From Deltaproteobacteria bacterium (GTDB taxonomy: Bacteria > Myxococcota > B64-G9), in the NCBI GenBank assembly GCA_030622135.1, contig JAUXGL010000029.1:1-32613 (forward strand): a stretch of DNA of 32,613 nt, written 5' to 3'. This document shows positions 20,161-32,100 of the stretch, in pieces; position 1 is the first letter of the stretch; each line of letters begins with the position of its first letter. The notes under the pieces are model-generated. The model was given only the letters and a program-made list of their open reading frames with translations, was not told the origin of the DNA and searched no databases. Position numbers and translations under genes: made by a program.

Positions 20161-23100
20161 CTATTGGGTCACGGCGAGGCCAATGGCCTCGCGCAACATC
20201 AAGTAGTCCGGGCTGGAAGCAAACACAAGCATTTCCCGGACTTTCTGAATAGGCCGCATGGGTGTAAGCCATCCGCTCTCTTTCTTCAATATACCCAAAG
20301 TCACGCTCAGATCGTTGCATACGATGAGGCCGGCCCGGTTGACCGAATGCTCCACCGCCTCCACCCATCGCCTGAGATTGAACGCCCGCGGGTTCTCCAG
20401 GTAATCCACCACGGCACGCTTGAGCATGCCCAGGCCCGCATCGTTTATTGCCCGCTTGAGCCGATTGCGAACGGTCTCCACGGCCCGTGGATCTCCGGTC
20501 TGCGGGCTGAAATTCGGGTCCACCAACTGGCAAGCCGCATTGAGCAGGTCTTCCATGTCCTTGACTTTCAAGAACCAGTTCAGGATGAATTCGGGCCGGG
20601 CCAGAGCCAACTGCCTGCCGATCTGGAACAACAGGTGCTTCTTCTTGTCCTCTCTGAACAAGTCGCGGTAAGCAACCAGGGCCGTCGGCTTGGTGGGGAC
20701 AATCTCCAGGCCGGGCGGTTGGGGAGCGTCTTCTTCCTTGAGGGCAAAGAGCTCGACCTCCATGCCGCCCAAAATCTTGGCGGCAATGCGGAAGTTGTGG
20801 GCGAACAGGCTGCGATCCCGGGCCAGATCCACGAGGTGATCGCGCCGGCGCAGGTTCAACTCCTTGTGCTCCTTGACGAACATCGGCATGGCCTTGCGGT
20901 AGAGCAGGCTGAAGATCCGCGTGAAGGGCACCTTCACGCCGGAATGCGCCAGCATGCTCTCCCAGACCTTGTCTCCCACCGGTCGCGAAGCCACCTGGGG
21001 AGCCTTCCGGGAGAAGTAGTTGACGATCTTCTGCTCCTCGTCGTCGGCCTTCTTCAGGTAGCGCAGGATCGTGGCAACGGAATACACCTTGTCGTATTCC
21101 TTCTTCTGGTTGTAGAGTTTCCACAACGTGCGATAGCTCTTGACTCGATCGGCCGACATGGACAGCACCTTGTGATGGGTCGAGATGGCTTCGCCCGCGG
21201 CACCCGGCTTGGCGGCCAGCAAGTCGCCGAGTGTGGCCAGCGAATCCACGTCGCTGGGATCCAGAGTCGTGATCATCTTGTAGGCGTCGATGGATTCGTT
21301 CAGGTTGCGCAACACCACCCGGCACAGCTCGCCCAGGTCCTTCCACAGCGCCAGTTTGGTCTTGGGGGCACCCACCGGAAGCCGGCGGATCATGTTGATG
21401 TAGTTGTCCTTCAGAACCAACCAGTCCTTGCGCTGGGAGAGAATCTCGGTGATGGCCTGGAAGGCTTGCACGTAGGACGGATCGATGTCCAGGGCTGCAT
21501 TGAAGTGCTCCACCGCCCTGACATCGTCGTGCAGCTTGTCGCGCAGCAACCCGCCGGCCTGCTCGTGGTATCCCACCAGCCGGTGAGGACGGCTCTCCAC
21601 GGCAACAATCCGATCGAGTATGTCGACGGCTTTTTGTTGCTGGCTGGTCTCGACGTACACTTCCAGCAGGCCGTTCATCACCTCCAGGCTGTCCGGGCGC
21701 AGCTTCAGCGCTCCCTGCAACGAATCCACCGCCCGGAAAGGATCCTGGATCTTTTCCCGGCACAGGACCCCCAGCCTGACGTAGTGGGCGAAGAGATCCT
21801 CCTCGTCCATCGCGTCGACCATGCGCATCCCGTGGTCGTAGGCCTCCTCCCAGTCTTCTTGTTCCTCGTAAATGCGAACCAGGTACTGCAGAGAGGCCAG
21901 GTGGGTGTCGTCGATCTCCAGGGCCTTCTTGAAGCTTCCGGCCGACCGGTCGATCTCACCCATGTGGAAATTCACGTCGCCGATCTGCCAGTACAGCTCC
22001 GCCACTTCGGCATCGGACAGGCTGTCGCGGTGGTGAATCAAGATGGTCTGGTAGATACGATAGGCCTCGTCCCACTGCTCCGTCTTGATCAGGGCGTTGC
22101 CCAGACCTTCAAGCGCCGGCAGGTAGGTCGCGTCCAGGTCGTAGGACTCCCGGTAGTGCTCCAGGGCCCGCTCCCCCTTGCCCAGCTTCTCGGTGATGTA
22201 TCCCAGTCGGTAGTACTGCCGGCAAAGCTCCTTGGCCTCGGTATTGCGATCCAGCCCGGCCACGACGATCTCCATCATCTTCTCGGCCTCTTCCCACTGT
22301 TCGGTCCGGAAGTAAATGTCGGCCAGGGGTTTGGCGGCCGGCAGAAAATCGGGAGTCCGGCGCATGGCCTCTTCGTAGTACTTGGCCGCTTCGGAAGAAT
22401 CGTCCCGCTGCTCCTGTTGGAACTTGCCGATTTCGTAGAATAGCCGCGTCTTTTCCTCTACGTCCTCGGTGTGCTCGGCCTCCTGGATCATCATCTCCAG
22501 GTACTGATCGTACTCTTTGTCGAGGTAGTGAATGAGCTTCAGCGCCTTGATGGCCGGCAGGTAGGACGGATCGATGGACAGAGCCTTGCCGTAGGATCCC
22601 CGGGCGGCCCCCGCGTCCAGCAACATATCCTCGTTGATCTTGCCCATGCGGTAGTATAGATCCACGGCCTCGGGCGTAGCCCCGCAGAGCTCGGCCTCTT
22701 TCTGCAACATTTCGATGGCGTTGAACCAGTTTCCGCTCTTTTCGTAAAGTTGCCCCAACGCGTGGATGGCCTGCCGGGACTGCTCGTCGATTTTAAGCGC
22801 GGCGGCGTACACGTCTTCGGCCTTGTCGACGCGACTGAGCTCCCGGTACCAGACATCGCCGATGTTCAAGTGGATATCGACGATCTCCTGCCGGTCCTCC
22901 ACCAGATCGATGTGCTGGTAGTACAGCTCGATCAACCGCTTGAAGTCCCCCATCCTGCGAACCAGGCGCTCGAGCGCCTTGACCGACTGCAGGCTCTTGG
23001 CATCCAGTTCCAGAATGCCGTCATGGCAAGCGGCCGCGCTCTCCACGTTGCCGAAGCGCTCCTCCCAGATGCTCCCCATCTTGTTGTACAGCTTGATCTT

Positions 23101-26100
23101 CTCCCGCGAATCCTCGATGATGACCACTTCTTCTTCGAAAACCTGGAGCAGCTCGCTCCATCGATCCAGTCGAGTGTAAATCCTTTCCAGGGCCTTCAGG
23201 CTCTCGGCGTGGGTAGGATCCTCCTCGATCACGGAGCGATACGCATCGATGGCGTCCTCGTCGGAGTTAAGCTCGGTCTCGTAGATGCCGGCGATGTTGA
23301 AAATGTGGCCGGTCGCAACCTCCCGCTCCTCCGCCTGCTCGGCCGCGCGGCGCAAGATCTGGATCAGCTCGTGCCAGCGCTCCTCCCGCTGGTAGAGGCG
23401 AATGAGGGACTGGATGGCCCGGGCGTCTCTGCCGTCGAGCTCCAGGATCCGGCGGAAGCTCTCGATGGACAAATCCACCCGATCGAGGCGCTCCTCTTGC
23501 AATAATGCGATCCGGGCCCGGATGTCCTTGCGCTCATCCAGATCGTCGCTGCGTTCGTACTTGGTTTCTAAGACCTTGATCAGATCGCCCCAGCGATCCT
23601 GGTCTTGATAGAGCTCGGACAGGGAGTCGAGCGAGGACACATCGCGCTTGTCGATCTCGACGGCCTTCTGCAGCCACTTCTCGGCCTCTTCGGTCTGGCC
23701 CAGACGGGTGCGGTAGATGCCGGCGATTTTGCTGTAGAGGCTGACGGCCCGGGGACCGCTGCCGACCTCATCGGCGGCGTCCTCGATCACTTCCAGCAAC
23801 GTGTCGTAATCCTCGGTATCCTCGGCCAGTGATTCCAGCTTGGCCAGCACGGTGTCGTCGGCGAAATCCTCCCTGAAGGCCGCGCAATAGCGAGCGAAAG
23901 CCAACTCCTTCTGCCCCAGGTGGATCTCGTAGATCTCCGCGATCTCCCCGATCAAAACCACCCGGTCCTTCTTCTCGCGAATGTGGACCAGCCGGCCCTC
24001 CAGGAGCGTGGTCAGGCGGCGCCACTCCTTGTGCTCGCGGTAAACGACTTCCACGGCCCGAAAGGCCTCATCGTGGATGGGATCGATCTCCAGGATCTTT
24101 TGGTAGGCCGAGGCCGCCCCCAACGGCCGGCCGATCTTGTCCTTCCAGGTGAAGGCGACCTCCAGGAGTGCATCGATCTTCTCGGCGTCCGCTTCCTTCA
24201 AATCGACGCCCTGCTCCAGCACCGTGACGGCGTCCTGCCAGGCCTCGTTGGCCTGGAAGATGGCCGCCATGCGATCCAGGTCTTTTGAAGTATGCGGCTC
24301 GATGTCCAAAGCCCGCTTGGCCGCATCGATGGCCTCGTCCCGCCGGTCAAGCTTCTCGCCGAGGATCTCGGCCAGCTCGAAGCGGATGGCCTTGACGCCG
24401 ACCATATCCTCCTGCAGCGGGACCAGCTTGCGGAGCACCGGCGGGAGCTCATCCCACATTCCTCCGGTGGTATAGATGCCCCGCAGGGCCTGCAACGCCT
24501 CGGCGTTCTTGGGATCGAGCTTGAGCACTTCCCGCCAATGCGTCATGGCATCTTCCAGCTCGCCAAGCTTCTCCCCCTTGACCCAGGCCAGACGGCTGGA
24601 GAGTGCGGCGATCTTCTCCGGATCCACTATGCTCTGCATGCGGGTCTCGACGATCCCGGCCAGTTCCAGCCAGCGCTCGGTCGTCTCGTACAAGCGGTCC
24701 AGCGCATCAAAGGCGTCCTGGTTGCGCTCATCCTCCAGTAATACGTTGTTCCAGAGATCTATGGCTTCGTCCGGCTTGCCCAGTTGATCCGCGGCCAGGT
24801 CGGCTATACGAGCCACCAACTCGGTCCGGTCCACCAGTTCTTGGGTTCGCTCCAGACGAGTCAACAGGATTCCGTACAGAGACCCGGGATCCCCCAACTC
24901 GGCGAAGGCGCGCTCGAGCATCTTCATGCTGTCTACATGCTCGGGGTCGAGCTCCAGCACCTTGCGGAAGTACCCGACCGCCTTGGCGGGTTGTTCGAGC
25001 CGCTCGTACAGGCCCGTGCCCAGGCGGTACAGAATCCGCACCTGATCCTGGGGATCTTCGAGCAGCTCGACCTCCTTGGAAAGGACATCCATCAAGTCGT
25101 CGGTGCGTTCATGCTTTTCGTACAGGCGATCCAGGGCCTTCAGCGCATCGAGGCTACGGGTATCGAAGCGCAGGACGATCCGGTAAAAGCGTATGGCCTC
25201 GTCGTCATCCAGGAGCTCCTGCTCCTGAATCTGGGCAACCTTTAGGGCAATAGCGACGCCGATGGCCGGCTCCTCCACGTTGTCGAGCTCCTCCTCGTAG
25301 ACCGCCGCCAGCGCCTCCAGGTTCTCGTCCTCCGCGGCAATGCGTTCCAGCTCCGACCTTACCCTCTCGTTGGTCAAATCCTCGTGGAACATGCGCACGT
25401 AGGTATTGAAGGCCAGCGTCTTGAGGTTCATCTTTTGTTCCTGCACCTCGGCGATCTTGGCCAACAACTCCAACCTACGAGCCATCACCCGGGACTGGCG
25501 CGCCTGAGACTCGAGTATGTCTATATACTTCTTCCAGTCACTCGTGCTTTCGTAGGCAGCCTCCAAAAGCGCCGTGGGGCCCTCGATGGAACCTCCCTCG
25601 CTCAGAATCCCCTCCAGGTACTCCACCGTGGCCGGGTGGGAGGGATCCGCTTTCAGGATATCGCTGTACAATGTGCCCGCGCGCTGGTGGTCTCCGTACT
25701 CGCTCTCGTACAGGTGCGCCAGGCGAAAGCGCAAGTCCAGCGCATCGGCACACTCACCCGATTTATCCAGCAGATTGATCTCGGCGGTAAGCACCTCCGC
25801 CAGGTCCTTCATGCGGCCCTGCTTCACGCACAGCTGGTCCAGCAACCTCAGTGCATTCAAGTCCTCGGGCTGGTGCTCCAGAACCTCCCGGTAGGCCTGG
25901 ATGGCCCCGCCGGGATCGCTGAGCTTCGCGTCGTGAATGCCGGCAATCTCGTACAACAGGGCGGTGGCCTCGTCGACGGACTCGGTCAGCTTGGTCCGCT
26001 TGCGAAGAATCTCCACGAGATCGTCGTAGCGTTCGTCTTGGCGATAGATTCTCTCCAGGGCCACCAGATTGACGGAGTCCTTCGGATCCAGGTCGACCAC

Positions 26101-29100
26101 GGCCTGCAGATTATCGAGAGCTTGCTCGGGATCTCCCAGGCGTTCCTCGAACAAGCTGGCCAGCCTTCGCCGCAACATCAGCAGCACGGCCCGATCGTCC
26201 AGGTCGTCCAAGGCCCGAACGTATATGGCGGCGAGTATTTCGTAGCTGTCCGTCTCCGCGGCCAGCCGCTCCAGGCTCAGGCGGAGATTCTCGTCGGCGG
26301 GATCCTCAGAAAAGGCGCGCCCCAACGTGGTGAAGGCCAGTTCTTTCTGATCCAGTTTACCTTCATAGATGGCGGCCATTCGTATCAAGACGTTCTTCCG
26401 CTCGGAGGCGTGCTCGCTGGCCTCGTATATTACATCGAGGGCGCCAATCAGGTGGCGCCAGTCTTCCAAAGCATCCAGATAGTCGACCAGTATGCGGGCC
26501 ACGGAGTCCTTGGCCTCCCCGGCGTCGAACATCTCCACCAGGGCCTGCACGGCATCCGGCTGGCCCGGCACTCCTTCAAGGATGGCCGCGTATCTTGAAA
26601 CCGCCTCGTCGGGCGAGGACCGGTGAACCCTCAACACATTCGCCAGCCTCAGTTGCAAAGGAATCATCTCGCTGTCCGCCGCCTTCTCGATCTCTCGCAG
26701 TAGTATCTCTTGCAGATCTTCCCAGCGACTCTCTTTCTCCAGCAGGCGATCCAGCAGCTTGAGGACGGCCACGTCCTGGGGATCGTCCGACAGGATCTCG
26801 AGGTAGGCGTCAATGGCGCCGTCGTTGCGGCCCAACCGCTCCTCCATGAGCGTGGCCACTTCATGGTAAAGATCTTTCTTCTGGTCGGCGTTCTGCGCCA
26901 ACTCGGCCATGTGGCGCAAGATCCCGACCAGTTCCGAATATGCGCCGCGCTCCCGGTAGAGACGCTCCAGGGCCTTGAGCGTCTCCATGTCGTCCGGGTC
27001 GCTGGAAAGAACGTGCCGCCAATGGGCCACGGCCTCATCCTTGTCTTCCAGGTAGGCTTCCTTCAACTGGGCCAGGCGACGTTCGATCGCCGGTCGGGTT
27101 TCGGTCTCCTCCGTCTTGGTCAGCACTTCTTCGTATACGCCGGCCAACTCCTCGAAAGAGCCGGTCTGCTCGGCCAGTTGTTCTAGATCCTTGCGGATGC
27201 CCTCGTCATCGAAGTTCTCCCTGAAGGCCCGGCAAGCCACCATGAACGCCAGCGGCTTCTGGGTAAGCTCTTCCTCGTAGATCTGCATCAGTTCGCGGTA
27301 GATCTGCAGCCGTTCCTGCGCTTCCTCCCGACCCGCCAGGCGGACCTCCATGATGGCCACCAGCTTTTTGAAGTCGCCCTGAGTGCGATAGATCGGATCC
27401 AGCAGTTCCGCGGCCTGAAGGCGAGAGTGTTCGCCGGGAAGCATCTGCTCCAGAATGGCCGTGGCCCGCGGGTCTTGGCGATTGCGCTGCAAAAACTCCT
27501 GCAAGGCGGCCATTCCCACTTCCGGATTCTCCAGTTTGGTCAGCTGAACGTCGGCCATTCTCAGTAGCAGATCCTGCCGGATGCCCGCCTCGGCTTCCTC
27601 GGTGGGCTCCGCGGGACTCAGCTCGATCTCCCGCTGGAGAACCACGGCCAGATCGGACCAGCGCTCCGAAGTAGCGAAGAGCCCATCCAGCAACTTATAG
27701 GCCCGGCGGTCGTCCGGATCCAGATCCAGGATTTCCCGGTACACCGCGATGCCCCCGTCGAGATCCTCGACACCTTCGGTCAAACAAGCGGCCGTCCTGA
27801 ACAGAAGGTCTTTCTTCTGGCCCATATCCTCGGTCAGATCCACCTGGGTCCGGTAGACCAAAACCAGCGCGGCGAAATTTCCATCCTCCCGGTACAGCCG
27901 CTCGAGCGCGGAAAGAACCTCGGCGTCGTGGCCGTGGGATTCCATCAGGCGTTCCCACTGCTCGATGGCCTCGACCCGATTGTCCAGGTGCTTTTCGTTG
28001 ATCCCGGCCACGCGCTTGCGCAAGTCGACGGCCAGATCCGTCCCCACATGATGATCGGATACATCCAGGTACGTCGCCACCAGTTCCTCGAAGAAATCGC
28101 CACCCTCCGAAAGACGCAGTAAATCCTGCTGTACTCCTTCGTCATGGGGCTGTTCCTTGAACGCGCGGGAGGCCACGTTGAAGGCCAAGGCCCGCTCATT
28201 GATCCGGTTTTCGTACAAGTCCCGCAACTGCGCGAAGTACCCCATGCGCTTGTCCGCATCCGCGGATGCCGCCAGCAGCATTTCGAGAATGGCGGTCAGT
28301 TTTCGCCAGTCGGAGATGGACCGGTACACACCTTCCAAAACTTCCGCCGCGGCCAGACGACAGTTCTCATCCTTGAGCAAACTCTCGATGCTGGCCACCG
28401 TTTCGGGGTGGTTGGACTTGATCTGCAGGATGTGTTTGTAGATCTGGATGGCTCGGCGGGGATCGTTCAGGTTGTCCGCGTAGATCCCGGCCAGTCTCCG
28501 GTTATAATCGATCACTCCAAGGATGTTCTTGGAAAGCTCGGCCAGTTTGGGAAGCAGCTCGACCTCGTCCTCCCAGCGATTGGTTAGCTGGAATAACCGG
28601 TCGAGTTGCTTGGCGGCGTGAATATCCTCGGGATGAGCCAGAAATACCTGCCGGTAGGCTTCGACGGCCCCCTCCAGGTCCCCCAACTGCTCCTCGCGAA
28701 TCTGGGCCACCTGCACCAGGAGGTCTCTCTTTTTTTCCGGGTCTTTCACTCCCTCGGCCTGCCGAGACAACACCCAGGCGAGATCCTGCAGGGACTGGGA
28801 GTCCCGGTACAGGGCCTCGAGCGAGGACAGCGCCGCCGCATGCGTGGGTTCGATTTCGAGAAGCCGTCTGAGGCCGGTCGCCGCCAGATCCGGTCGGCGC
28901 AGCCGATCGCGGTAGAGCCCGGCCAGCATATGCAACAAGAACACCTGCCTCTCGGGGTTCTCCTGCGAACTGACCGCGTCTTCCAACGCCGCGGTCATCT
29001 CGTCGTAGGACGCGGACTGCTCCGCCAGTCTCTCCATGTACCCGAGCACATCCTCCCGGTTGCTGTCGTTGCGAAATGCCCGGCGGAGCGCCGCGAAGGC

Positions 29101-32100
29101 CCGGTCTTTCTGGGAAAGTTTCTGGTCGTAGATCTCGGCCACTCTTTGGAGGACGTCCACCTTTTCCCGCGGATCGCTCAATGTTTCCGCGCGGATTTCC
29201 AAAACCCGTACCAGCCGAGACCAGTCCTGCTGATTTTCATAGATGGGCTGGAGTATCTCGGCCGCCATGCCCGCGCTGTCGGGCCGCCCCAACAACGACT
29301 CCAGGGCTTCTACGGCCCGGGCGTCGTCGGGTCGTTCGGACAGCACCTGGCGATAGTGCTCCACGGCGTGCTCGCGTTCCTCCATTCTCTCGGCGCAAAC
29401 CCGACCGAGACGGAGGTTTAACTCGGAAGCCTCTTCCTGCGAAACCAGGGGGATTTCCTTCTTCAGGATCCCGGCCAAATCCGGCCATCTCCCCTCTTTC
29501 TCCAGCAGCACATCCAGACGGCGCAAGACGGTCAAATCGTCTCCCACCAGATCGTGCACCTGCCGCAGGATCTCGATGGCCTTCGGTCGGTCGTGAAGCT
29601 CCTCTTCGGTAACCTGGGCCAATTCCAGCAACAGGTCGACCTGCGCTTTCTCCTCGGCGACAAACTTTAACCTGACGCCCAATGCACCGGCCAGCTCCTC
29701 CCAATCTCCGGTCGCCCTGAAAAGCTCGACGAGCGCAGCCTGGGCCTGGGAGTTCTCCTCTTCGAACTCGAGCACGTGCCCAAAGGCGGTGATGGCCTGC
29801 CGGGGCCGGTTCAGTTGCTTGCCGTAAAGCTCCCCGAGGTCCAGGTGCAGAGAAATGAGCAGCCGGCGGTCCTCGGTTCGCAAGAGGGCTTCCTCCAGGA
29901 AGCCGGCCAATTCCTCCACGTGACCGGTCTGCTCGGCGAGGCGGACCAGCTTCTCTCTCAGGTTCGCCTGCTCGGGAGCATACCCGAAAGCCCGGCCGTA
30001 TGCCGAGAACGCCAATTCGGACTGCTGGAGCTCCTCCTCGTACACCTGGGCAATCCGCCCGAGCAGTTGCACGCGATCTTCCGCCGAGCTGCAACCCTCC
30101 AGCCTGAACTCCAGCATATCGATGTGGCGCCGCCAGTCTCCGGCCAAGGCATAGTACGGCTGGAGAATCTCCGCGATGCGCAGCGGGCTCACTCCGCGCC
30201 CCTGGAGACGCTCCAGTATGCTCACCGTACCGGCGGCGAGCTCCGGGTCTACCTGGTCGGAGGCGAGAATCCGGTTGCACAAGGCCAGCGACTTCTCGGT
30301 GTCGTTGAGGCGCTGCTCATAGATATGGGCCAGCCGGCACTGGACTCGCAACTTCTGAGCCAAATCGCCGATCAGGGCGATGCTCTGCTCCAACGCCTGG
30401 GCGGCCTCCTCCCAGTGGCCCTCGCGTTCGTGCAGATCGGCCAGGTGGCTCCAGGCCAACCCGTCATACTCGTCGATATCCAGGATTTGTTGACAGGCCA
30501 CGATGGCCTGACCGAAATCCGCCATCCGGTCCCGGTAGATGCTCACCAGCTTGAACAGCAGTTCCTTCTTTTTTTCCTTGCTGCGGACCAGGTCGAGTTG
30601 TTGCCGGTAAATGCCCACCAGCTCCACGCTGCCGCCGGAGGCGACCTGCAAACGCTCCAACGCGTCCAGGGCCGACATGCTCTTCTCGTCCTGATCCAGC
30701 ATCCGCTGGTAGATCTTGATGGCCTCGGTGGTATCCGCGAGCTTGGTCTCATAGATGCCGGCCAGGTTCTCCATGACCTCGAGCAGCGATTTACCCTTGA
30801 GATTCCCCGAGTCCATGGCGGAACGCAGCGCGGTGGCGAACTCCTGGTATCTACCGGTTTCTTCCCCCAACTCGATCACGGCCTTGAGTACTTTCTTCTT
30901 ACCCGGGTCGTTGGACAGCGAGCGCAAGCTTACGTGAAACGCCTCCACCGGATCGCCGCGCTTCTCCCGGTGGATCTCCATGATCCGGTCCAGCAGCTTG
31001 GCGCGTTCCTTCTTGACCCGCGCATGGTGAAGCTGAATCTCCAGACAGCGCACCAGCCCGTTGTGCTCGGACGCCTTGTCGTAGGGCTTCACCAGGGCGG
31101 TTGCGGCAGACAGGTTGTGGTCATCCAGGCGCAGGACCTCCTCGTACAGGAACCGGGCGCCCTCGGGATCTTTCAGATGCTCCGATGTAATCCGGGCAAT
31201 CTGCAACAAAACATCGGCTCTTTCCTTGGGATCGACTCGCTGATCGACCAGAGAACGCAGCAACTCGACTACCTCCGCCCACTGGCCTTCTTCCTGGTAA
31301 TGCTCCACCAGAGAAGCCACCGCGCCCTCCTGTCCCGGATCCTTTTCTAGGATGCGCCGGTATGCTTCCGCGGACGCCTTCCTGTCCTGCAAGTGAACCG
31401 AGGCCAGAACGGCGATACGTTCCAGAATGACCGCCATGGTTACACGGTCCCTCGCCTTGGCGAGCATTTCCTCGAACCGGTCCAGCAACTCCTTGGGGCG
31501 CTTACGGTCCAGGTAGTAACGCTCGGTGAAGCGCAGCACCCGAACGTTGCCGGGCTGGAGCAGGGCGCACTTGTTCAGGTTGTCCTCCACTTGTTCGTCG
31601 TGTCCACCTTGCAGGAAGTAGATCTCCGCAATCTGGCGGTAGAGACCGACCGCGCTGGCCTTGTCGGGAGACTCGACGGCATCCACCCTCAGCTTCTTGA
31701 CCCTCTCCTCCCAGTCGGCCTTGGCCTCCTCGCAGGCTTTCAGGGCCTCCTCGGCCGGAGCCGGATCCGAAAGCAGGGTCTTGGCCTTGTCGAGCGCCTC
31801 TTGGCATTCCGCATCGAACAGCGGCTCCGCAAGGAGCTGCACTCCCAACTGGAGATACTTCTCGCCCAGTTCGGTGGGCGGGCCGGCTCCCATCACCGCC
31901 TCGTTGTCGAGAAGCTCCTTGACCTTGCGGAAATACCCCAGCCGGCTGAACACCGCTCGCATCGACGCAAGCACGTCCGTGCGCTTTGGATCGGCCTTGA
32001 AAGCGTGCTTCCAGGCGACTAGGGCCCGGTCTCGGCGGTTGAGCCTCTCCAGGTACAGCGCGCCCAGCCTCCGGTAGAGGTCGGCGCGCGAAACCGCGTC

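Noticed and set aside
20122-32022. Long + strand open frames (up to 773 codons) opposite the giant TPR gene
   Set aside because: They mirror the biased codon use of the TPR gene, have His/Gln/Val/Leu-rich compositions typical of antisense frames, and match no family; the - strand frame is unbroken and repeat-structured.
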